Shown here: one piece after another, positions 1-6,667 of the stretch | Position numbering within the stretch: the first letter of the stretch is position 1 | How the letters are laid out: every line of letters starts with the position of its first letter | Position numbers and translations under genes: made by a program | NCBI GenBank assembly: GCA_030267965.1 | Contig: BRYA01000198.1 | Coordinates: forward strand, 613 to 11,185 | DNA: 10,573 bases | Direction: 5' to 3' | Source: Triparma columacea | Lineage: Eukaryota > Sar > Bolidophyceae > Parmales > Triparmaceae | The notes under the pieces: generated by a model | The model's input: the letters and a program-made list of their open reading frames with translations, nothing else | Database searches by the model: none | What the model was told of the DNA's origin: nothing

Positions 1-487
1 TATAAAACCTGATCTTAATAATTTAGTTTATAACCAAAACGGCATTTTTTACGGCGATTTTTACGCTCCCTACAAATCCTATGTTCTTCATAGAACCGCT
101 GTAAGCAACAATTCTACATGCGAACCATTTTGTTCACCCTAAATTTGTCAGGAAATCAGGGTCTAACATTTACACCAGACTTGGCCCAAAAACACCCTGA
201 AACTTTTTTCTTAAAGCTGTTGAGGATGATGACATCGGCGTTTAAGCTTTAAATTTCTTGCAGCAGTATCCTCGTACATAAGATACGAAATCGAAGGCAA
301 ATTTATATAAAATTACGTACCTCTTCATATAAAACCTGATCTTAATAATTTCATTTATAACCAAAACGTCTTTTATTACCTCAATTTTTACGCTCCCTAC
401 CACTGCAATCTTCTTCATAGAACCGCCGTAAGCAACAATTCTACAAGCGAACCATTTTTCTCACCTTTACTCACCCTAAAAATTGTC
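1..487. repeat. Diverged tandem repeat, period 327 bp, cut by the left edge
   Basis: The block at about 1-150 recurs at about 328-487. Both begin TATAAAACCTGATCTTAATA, then share ATAACCAAAACG, TTTTTACGCTCCCTAC, TTCTTCATAGAACCGC and GTAAGCAACAATTCTACA, and end near CACCCTAAA..TTGTCA. The copies differ by scattered substitutions and small indels, so the duplication is not recent. The stretch between them (151-327) is unrepeated here and may be the rest of one unit. Copy 1 begins at base 1, so an array may continue to the left. I see no protein-coding signal or terminal inverted repeats. It could be a satellite, or the flank of a duplicated gene or element. Confidence 0.75.
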
Positions 488-1399
488 ACACCAACAACTT
501 TTACATTTCATCCCTAACATAAACAAACCTCTTTGCGACTCGCTTCGCTCGCCGCATCTTCTCATTGTTTCCCCAGACCCTCTCAACAAACAAACAAACA
601 AACAAACAAACAAACAAACAAACAAACAAATACCCTCCACAGCACCGCGCTCGACAAGCACACCAACCATCTCCTCGTGGGCTTGTAATTGCTGGTATTT
701 TATCTTATCTAGGGCAGGGTGAGTGGTGTTATCATCCATGCCGCCATCAAGGGCTGCAGCAGAGTCATCGACGGCCTCAGGGGCGGCAGTATTCTCTGCG
801 GCAACCTCAGTGGCGTCGACATATTCTTCGGTGGCCATGGGGACAACGGCGCGGCGTTGCGCTACCTCGATGGTCTCAACGCGGTCGGCGGCACGCTCGT
901 GAGCTGCGGCGTGATCTGCAGCGGCCCTATCAAGGGCTGCAGCAGAGTCATTGATGGCCTCAGGGGCGGCAGTATTCTCTGCGGCAACCTCAGGGTCGTT
1001 GACATATTCTTCGGTGGCCTTGGGAACAACGGCGCGGTGTTGCGCTACCTCGATGGTCTCAACGCGGTCGACGGCACGTTCGTGAGCTGCGGCGCGATCT
1101 GCAGCGGCCCTAAGGGTGTTGAGGTCATTTACAACCGTGACAATGCCAGCTGCAGTTGCTCGGGCGTCCTCGACGGCGGCGGCAACGTCGCTGGCGGAAG
1201 ATGCGGCAGCAGTAAGATCGGCAAATAGTTTTGTTGTTATAGCCTCGAGCTGCACAATCTTCTCCTCCCTCTCAGCGAGCAGAGCTTCATGGTTATTCAT
1301 CTCACAGTCAAACAGAAGCCTGCGGGGGGCGCGAAAAAAATCGACAGACCGGAAAAGGGGGTGAGTTAGATAGTTCGAAAATAATTCGCGTGCAACCAT
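476..1399 (-). CDS. Hypothetical Ala-rich coiled-coil protein with tandem 61-residue repeats
   Basis: I do not recognise this protein. The frame is open from 1576 to 476. I prefer the ATG at 1399 because the part further upstream is just the translated purine strand of a low-complexity tract; the ATG at 1300 is another candidate. After that second ATG come charged and hydrophobic residues spaced like a coiled coil (MNNHEALLAEREEKIVQLEA), then an Ala/Asp-rich helix. Two 61-residue repeats follow (encoded by 1111-746), each containing RVETIEVAQ, TEEYV and EVAAENTAAPEA. The C-terminus reads through a (CAAA)11 microsatellite as a Phe-Val-Cys-Leu run, so the true end is doubtful. An intron may begin near the GGTATTTG at about 633, or end at a CCCCGCAG before 1320. 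The opposite strand is also open across the repeats, so even the coding strand is not proven. No catalytic motif is visible. Confidence 0.4.
   Translation of the reverse strand: MVARELFSNYLTHPLFRSVDFFRAPRRLLFDCEMNNHEALLAEREEKIVQLEAITTKLFADLTAAASSASDVAAAVEDARATAAGIVTVVNDLNTLRAAADRAAAHERAVDRVETIEVAQHRAVVPKATEEYVNDPEVAAENTAAPEAINDSAAALDRAAADHAAAHERAADRVETIEVAQRRAVVPMATEEYVDATEVAAENTAAPEAVDDSAAALDGGMDDNTTHPALDKIKYQQLQAHEEMVGVLVERGAVEGICLFVCLFVCLFVCLLRGSGETMRRCGERSESQRGLFMLGMKCKSCWCDNF
587..630. repeat. (CAAA)11 microsatellite
   Basis: Eleven perfect CAAA units (44 bp) lie near the 3' end of the coiled-coil ORF. On the minus strand they read as a 12-bp, four-residue periodic Phe-Val-Cys-Leu run. 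One unit gained or lost shifts the frame, so the C-terminal residues after it should be treated cautiously. Confidence 0.95.
746..1111. repeat. Two tandem copies of a 183-bp unit
   Basis: Copy 1 spans 746-928 and copy 2 spans 929-1111, with no gap. I count about 11 substitutions and no indels, so they are roughly 94% identical. The unit is 61 codons long, so both the minus-strand coiled-coil frame and a plus-strand frame stay open. Most differences change an amino acid in either frame, so the pattern does not show which strand is translated. Confidence 0.9.
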
Positions 1400-1907
1400 C
1401 GCCACAAGCCCTCCACATTTAAAAAAAATGCTTAGTTGATGAAAATTTCGTCCAAATCCCCCAATCCCCCAATCCAAGTTGGCCATGCTGTTAAGGCCTC
1501 CTTCCTCCTTCCTCCTGCCTCTCTCTCCCATCCTCTCTCCCCACCGATTCCTCTTCTGCCCCCGCCTTCTACACACCCCTCGCCTTCTCTCCTTCCTTAC
1601 CTTTGTCTCGTCCCCTCTCTTTCCCTCCCCTCCACAAGTTTTCCAAAGGCCTTCCTCCCGAAGCTACGAGAATAGGAGAGCTTACTCTGAAGCTATGACT
1701 ACCTCTCGAACAATAAAATAGTCCTTATGAGGGAGAAACAATAGATACTTGGACACGTGCTGTATAAAACTGCAATTAAAGGTACCGAACAAAATTACCA
1801 AAAATAAAAGGTTTTTGGGATAAAATGGTTAATTTATTTTCGTTGGTGCTACGAGTTCCCTCCTCACAGGCATCTTTCTCAGGTAAGATTGCGTCCCTCC
1901 CTTCCCC
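1400..1907. other. Non-coding spacer with a long polypyrimidine tract
   Basis: No convincing gene lies here. About 1495-1635 is almost pure pyrimidine on the + strand (repeats of CCTT, CTCT and CCC), with a few breaks. Open frames through it are low-complexity Pro/Ser/Leu or Arg/Gly runs. About 1640-1907 is AT-richer and probably includes the 3' UTR of the Yip1 gene, which is transcribed toward it, and the 5' flank of the coiled-coil ORF. A TATAAAA-like string sits near 1761-1767 on the + strand, but no plus-strand gene begins downstream of it. Confidence 0.6.
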
Positions 1908-2786
1908 TCAGAAGACGGTGAAGAGTGCGAAGCATGAGTAGAGGAGTGCAACCGGATAGGCGATGAGGTACCTCTGTTGTCTCATGTTGACACATCTATC
2001 GAAGAGCCTCGTGGAGGCGAAGGTACACCAGGAGATAGTTATGGCGCTGAGGACCAGCCCGAAAGGCCCCTGGAGGTTGATGACGATTGCAATCACAGCG
2101 AGGATGTTGACTGGGAGGAGGCAGTAGCCTAGGATGGAGAAGACCCTCCATGTTTCGACTTCCTCCTTGCTCATAAGGTTGACGATGGTGCTGATGGCCA
2201 GGCAGCCGAAGACTCCGAAGCCGTAAATGTAGCCAAAGTGCAGCTTTCCTGTGAGCATGAGGGAGAATCCGAGGAAGAGGCCAAAGACGAGGGGTCCGGC
2301 CATGTCTAAGGAGTGCGGTGGGGTGGGGGGGGGGGAGAGGGGGGGGCGGGGGGCGGGGGCTTAGCGAGGAAAATAAAACATAAGCTTACGACCCCCCTCA
2401 GATATTGTTATACCTCCCCCAACACCACCACCGCCACCACAACCCTCACCTGTATCNNNNATTTGGCCTCCCATTTGGCCCCCCATTTGGCCGCCCCCTC
2501 CACCCCCGATGGGACCGGAGTTGAAGTTGGGGTTGTAGGCGGAGCTTACCCCGCCCATCCCCATCGCCGCCCCCCCGCCGCCCCCCAAGGTGGTACCCCC
2601 CCCCCCTCCCATTGACCCACCGGCTGGGCCTCCAGAGCTGGGCCCCCCAGCGAACCAGTCAGACTGACCCCCTCCTGCTGACGCTCCGCCCTGGTGCTGA
2701 AAACCTTGGGGCTGCGAGAAGCCCCCGTTATTGTTCGCCCCACCGCTATTTGAGAACATTACAGGTTGGAGTACTCTTTCTCCCAT
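1908..2786 (-). CDS. YIP1: Yip1/YIPF5-family ER-Golgi membrane protein (contains an assembly gap)
   Basis: Proposed exons: complement(2450..2786) and complement(1908..2305). The intron, 2306-2449, has a GTGAGG donor and a CTTAG acceptor in phase 1. Splicing joins GATACAG to ACATGGCC, giving D-T-D-M-A-G-P-L-V-F, which matches the DxxGP signature before the first membrane segment of this family. Exon 2 encodes the multi-span domain with the second signature GYCLLP and the typical ending LIAYPVALLYSCFALFTVF. Exon 1 is a Gly/Gln-rich cytosolic N-terminus with GGQM repeats. Translation may start at 2786 or at the next ATG, 2759 (MFSNSGG). Family members bind Rab/Ypt GTPases and act in COPII-vesicle traffic between ER and Golgi. 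The conserved Pro/Leu/Glu-rich segment of about 40 residues that normally precedes DxxGP is absent, and four Ns (2457-2460) lie at exactly that place. The model is therefore probably incomplete, not truncated in nature. Confidence 0.92.
2316..2359 (+). other. G-rich tract with G-quadruplex potential, inside the Yip1 intron
   Basis: Several long G runs separated by one to three bases fill this stretch on the + strand. On the transcribed (minus) strand it is a C-rich tract just before the CTTAG acceptor, so it probably serves as the polypyrimidine tract of the Yip1 intron. Confidence 0.7.
2457..2460. other. Assembly gap (NNNN) inside Yip1 exon 1
   Basis: Four Ns lie between a GGQM-repeat coding stretch and GATACAG, the last bases of the exon. 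Yip1 relatives have about 40 more conserved residues here, so the real missing length is probably near 100-140 bp. Tandem GGCCAAATGGG units end at the gap, which could explain an assembly failure. Confidence 0.85.
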
Positions 2787-3309
2787 GTTGACTGTGTGTT
2801 GGCGGTAGGGGACTTGTTAGCTTTTTGGGGTGGTTATTAGCGAATATCTGAAGTGTTTATAGACTCGTTATATATTATATCTCGTTGAACACCAACAAAA
2901 TAGCCTCAATCTCTCTCAGTGGATGACTTCCATCTTCATTCCAAAAACGATCGAATATCAACACATGACTTTTTTCAAATTGAGGGAGGCTTTTAGCGAA
3001 TTTGACGCCAGATTCTTATCATTAGGATACATATAGAGCTAATGATGTGCATAAAACATCGCAAAGTGACTGGCAGAGGATGTTTACCTTCTTACAAAAG
3101 CCTTGAAAAGTAAGGCTGAGTTCCGAGGAATTCTTCCAAATAAAATCTAATTGATCAGATTCATTTAACGCTTTCAGCGCACTCTTATTACCCTTTAGCC
3201 CTTTAGCGAATATCTTTACCCACTGTCAACTCATTTACATCTCCGTATCTTCAACTCATTATTCTTTTCTTCCAATTCTCTCATAACGCCACCAAGAACC
3301 CTAATTAGA
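2787..3309. promoter_or_regulatory. Divergent intergenic region with a repeated TTAGCGAAT motif
   Basis: This AT-rich spacer separates the start codons of Yip1 (leftward) and the 24-residue-repeat protein (rightward), so it should hold both promoters and 5' UTRs. TTAGCGAATATCT occurs at 2837-2849, near the Yip1 start, and again at 3203-3215, near the other gene. The shorter TTAGCGAAT also occurs at 2993-3001. All are on the + strand. No ORF here looks coding. A role as a binding site is inference from repetition only. Confidence 0.5.
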
Positions 3310-3997
3310 ATGACTCAACAGCAACCAGTTAACCCTAATTACACTACCTCGATACCTGTAGCTACTGCGATATCGATGGCAAATAGTCCACACGCAGCGA
3401 TCATCGAAAATTCCCGTAATCACCCAGCTCCATCAAACAAGGTAATTGCTGGTGCTGCTGCCGTTGGTGGGGTTGCAGGGATGATAGTCAGCGGCCCTAT
3501 CGTTGCGCTTGCCGGTGCCGCTGGGGCGGCTGTTGCGACCATGAGCTCAGGAACCGGGGGGGAAGTCGCCAGGTCTGCTGGGAACATGGGGGCCGCCAGT
3601 TATGACAAGGCCGCGGATCTCAACAAGAAGCACCACATTGTGGAGAAGGTGAGGACCGCGTCGCGAGCGGCATTTCGTGTACGACGGTGGGACTTGCTTC
3701 GATCCTCCTCCCACTGACCTTACTTCGCTCCTCTTACGCTCCTCCTTCGTTCAAATCTCACTTCACTCCCCCCAGACCAAGAGGGCGGGGTCGTCTGCGT
3801 ATTCTTCGGCCAAGCAATTCGATGAGCAGCACAACGTATCGGGCAAGACCAAGGCTGCTGCAAGCGATCTGGCGAAGCGGGCTAGCGATTTCAACAACAA
3901 GCACAACGTTACAGGCAAGACAGCAAACGGACTGAAGTCAGGGATGGACTTCATATCGAAGAGGCTCTCGTCAGCTTCATCAGCGTCGACGAAGTAA
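3310..3997 (+). CDS. Unknown 186-residue protein: Gly/Ala hydrophobic segment plus three 24-residue repeats
   Basis: Proposed exons: 3310..3648 and 3776..3997. The 127-bp intron (GTGAGG donor, CCCCCCAG acceptor, phase 0) joins HHIVEK to TKRAGSS. Residues about 44-78 form a long Gly/Ala/Val-rich hydrophobic stretch (VIAGAAAVGGVAGMIVSGP and onward) that could be a membrane hairpin. The C-terminal half holds three repeats starting at residues 103, 127 and 151, exactly 24 apart, with the core pattern (L/F)-(N/D)-x-x-H-x-V-x-x-K-T: DLNKKHHIVEKTK, QFDEQHNVSGKTK, DFNNKHNVTGKTA. The splice removes a frame break inside repeat 1 and restores the period, which supports the model. The tail is Ser-rich and basic. 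The pattern faintly recalls helical repeats of plant BPA1-like (binding partner of ACD11) proteins, but I would not name it on that. It converges on the TPR-SGNH gene, with 95 bp between stop codons. Confidence 0.85.
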
Positions 3998-4092
3998 TGA
4001 ATGGATAAACCCTTGATTTTCACAAAAAATCATAACTTTGTCGTACCTAATGATGCACAACAAATTGCCATACTGTGGCTTGCGTCGGTTGC

Positions 4093-6595
4093 CTACAGTT
4101 TTCCTCCCCGCCCCCATTCCTCCACTGCCCCCAAGTACCTTGGGTGGAGGTGGGTCCCGTCGAGAGCCAATCCCTTCTTGAGCCCCAACCCACTGATATC
4201 CCCCGCGTTTATTTCCACTAAGCTGTCGAAGATGTCCAACCAAACCATGCCAAACTCCTCCCCCCTCTCCTCCACCGCCTTTCTAAAGAGCCTGTTGTAC
4301 TTCACCACAATCGACCTCGTCTCGTTGAGGACTGGAATTACGGGGTGGATAAATGCCCTGAACCCCTTTTCCTTGCAAACCCTCCCCGCCTCCTCCATCC
4401 AGATTGATATGCACGCCTTCATCCCCTCCTCTAAGTCCTGGTACCTGTCCTTCTCCACAGCCAGCACTAGCCCCTCCCTGCAGTCTATTTCGCCAAAGAT
4501 GAAAATAACATCGCTCCCGCTTGGGATCCCGGCGACCACCCTGTGGAACGAAACCTTGGGGTAGAAGTTGTTCTCCTTCCTGAGGTGCCAGTGCTTCAGT
4601 CCCGTCACAAGCTTGGGGACGAGCTTCCTCCCCCCTACGTTCCTCCACGCGGGGGACATACTGTGGCTGTCCCCGCACACGTAAATTGGCACTTTTCCTC
4701 CCGCCGCAGCGGCGCCACTCCCACCTTCGACCGCGAGGCATTGGGAGATGCAACTGAAGTAAGCGTTCTCGTTCCTGATAGTTGTTGTGTGTACCTCCCC
4801 AGCAACAAGCCTCAGGGGCTCGATTAACTTGATAAGGTCCGGCAGGGCCTCCGTGTTCCCGCAATTATAGAGTATCTTGACGAGGGTGTAGAGGAAGGCA
4901 AGAAGGTCCAGCTCATTTTCGTCAAAGGTCACTCCGCCTGACTTGACCAGGAGGCCGTCCTCGTGCTTGGCACCGTCCACCACAACGTGGCTTTTCCTCT
5001 TGCTCGTCTCTTCGTAAAAATCGATCCGACCCGTAACCTCCTTCCCCAAGTACCCCTCCCCCATGACCTCCTTATCAGCAACATACCCCAAGATGGCTCC
5101 GAGGTTAAACTTCGAGTACCTGCGATAGAGAGCGAAGGGTTAGTTGCGAAAGGATAACACACATAAGTTAAGATAATGTTACGTAAGCATGATAACAGGG
5201 CGCTCGTCCCTGTTTCCCCAGATACACACAAACCCTTCGCTCCTCTTCTCACCTCCCCCCCCCCTCCATTCTCCCAAGGAATTTCTTCCCGAACCCCCAC
5301 GCCTCCTCCATCTGTCCAGTGAGCTCAAGCGCGTGCAGGTAGTTGAGCCCGTAACCCACGGAGTCGGGGCACTGGGACACAGCGAGTTCCAGCAAGTCGC
5401 GGTTGCGGGAGACGTGACCGGTGTCACGAACGATCGTCGCGAGAAACGCGTATGCAGGGGCAGTCTGCGGGGAAATTGGGACGTTTCTGAGATGAGGGGG
5501 GGGGAGAGAGAGGACGACCAAAGGATTAGCAACAAGGAAAGCATTGTTGTCTCTTCAGCGACCCGCTTGGCTCGGCCTCCCCCACACTCACTTCTTCATG
5601 TTCTCCACCCCGTCCTCCCTCCCCAACTCTTCCCCAAGCAGTCTCTTAACCTCCTCGTTCTGCTGGTCCATGACGATGCACCTCATGAGTATCCCCACAG
5701 CGTCCTGGTGCTTCCCCATCCTCCCCGCCACGTCCGCGTAGTTGAAGAGGCCCGCGAAATGCGCCTGGTCCCGCTTGATTATCATCTCCGTAATAGCAGC
5801 GGACTCGACTAGCTTGCCCAGCTCCTTGTGGCACACGGCGATGAAGATTACGGCATCGTCAAGGCTGTACTTTCCTGCCTTACGGGTCATAGTTTTCATG
5901 GCGTCCGTGACCTCCTCCAGAACGTCGAGGGCGTCCTCGTACTGAGCGGTCTTCATCAAGCACCTCGCCAAACTGATCTTATCAGAAAGCAGCATATCCC
6001 CTCCGTCAGCTGCGCCCCAACTTTTCACGGCCCTTCTGTACGTTTCGAGCGATCTCTCCCACTTCCCATTCCTGAAGTCAATATCTCCGAGGATTCTTAG
6101 GGCGTCCCTGTTGCCCTTGTCCTCCTTGAGAATCCCCTCGCAAAGCACCCTGGCCTTCTTGTACTGCTTAGCCTCAAAGTGCTTCTTTGCTTTCTTGATC
6201 TTGCCCTTCACGGCGTCCTTCCCGGTGTCCAATTTAGCCTCTACTTTGGAGTCTACTTTGGAGTCCGCTTTGGGGTTCAATTTGGAGTCCACTTTGGAAG
6301 CTCCCCCCACCCTCGACTTGATAAATAGGAAGACATCGTCCTTTTCTTTCAATAGACCAGGCGTAGTCAGAACCTTATCGCCGCTCACTAGACCAACGTC
6401 CCCAGTTCCAAGCACCCCTGTACTCCCGAACTTGCTAACGTACTGCTCAAGGAAATATTTTACAATAACCTCAACTCCCCCCCCGTTGAACTGGAAAATG
6501 AATGTGCACTCATTGAGGGAGCTCACGTCAAGCTCCTTATCCGTGGTCCCGAACTCCGCTTGGATATCGCTGTCGTAGTGGAGGTAGATTTTCAT
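4093..6595 (-). CDS. TPR protein with C-terminal SGNH/GDSL-type hydrolase domain (754 residues)
   Basis: Proposed exons: complement(5592..6595), complement(5253..5486) and complement(4093..5119). Introns are 105 bp (5487-5591, GTGAGT/TCTCAG) and 133 bp (5120-5252, GTGAGA/ATCGCAG), both phase 2. The joins read MKK-NVPISPQTAPAYAF and GGGR-YSKFNLGAILGYVADK. Residues 1-95 are an unassigned domain (starts MKIYLHYDSD, ends DDVFLFIK), perhaps a beta-grasp fold. Residues about 100-120 are a five-fold SKVD linker. Residues about 135-410 are TPR-like helical pairs. The hydrolase-like domain has block I GDSHS (nucleophile candidate Ser564), a GEIDCR motif at 622-627 where classical SGNH enzymes have GxND, and DGTHLHP at 733-739 (Asp733 and His736 as the DxxH pair). 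The usual block III Asn is not obvious, so activity is uncertain. No signal peptide is seen. Such domains act on esters or acetyl groups; the substrate here is unknown. The gene diverges from the GTPase fusion. Confidence 0.9.
6240..6299. repeat. Five 12-bp coding repeats (SKVD linker)
   Basis: Five imperfect 12-bp units, consensus TCTACTTTGGAG on the + strand, encode SKVD, SKLN, PKAD, SKVD and SKVE on the minus strand. They sit between the N-terminal domain and the TPRs of the TPR-SGNH protein and act as a charged linker. The two units nearest 6240 are identical, which suggests recent expansion. Confidence 0.9.
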
Positions 6596-6667
6596 ACGGA
6601 GCGGGAGGTTTGTTGCAGAATTTTGTTTTGGGAATTTGGGACACTTTGTTTAGGCCTTGCCTCTTCC
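6596..6667. promoter_or_regulatory. Compact bidirectional promoter (72 bp between start codons)
   Basis: The TPR-SGNH start codon (6595, minus) and the fusion-gene start codon (6668, plus) are only 72 bp apart. The spacer has TTTG/GGAATTTGGG-type strings and no evident TATA box. Both genes must share it, or each 5' UTR must overlap the other gene. The minus gene's start is fixed by its length and upstream position. The plus frame is open back to 6560, but ATG 6668 is where FSH1 homology begins ([16 protein letters not shown]). Confidence 0.6.

Noticed and set aside
719..1228. Plus-strand 169-codon frame across the 183-bp repeats
   Set aside because: It stays open because the repeat unit is 3n and GC-rich. 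Its Cys/Gly-rich product has no recognisable feature, while the minus frame shows a coiled-coil pattern. Not fully excluded, so noted among the findings.
1400..1576. N-terminal extension of the coiled-coil ORF
   Set aside because: It is the translated purine strand of a low-complexity tract (Arg/Gly/Glu runs). The more credible starts are 1399 or 1300.
4001..4564. 187-codon plus-strand frame
   Set aside because: It is antisense to the SGNH domain, whose sense frame carries clear conserved blocks.
5179..5544. Alternative acceptor (CCCCGCAG) for TPR-SGNH exon 2
   Set aside because: It would shift to a frame giving an Arg/Ser/Thr-rich product. The CTCATCTCAG acceptor keeps the TPR-like reading frame.
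5189..5812. 207-codon plus-strand frame
   Set aside because: It is antisense to exons and introns of the TPR-SGNH gene, with low-complexity composition and no motif.
6560..6667. 36-codon N-terminal extension of the GTPase fusion
   Set aside because: It overlaps the start of the divergent TPR-SGNH gene, and FSH1 homology starts only at ATG 6668.
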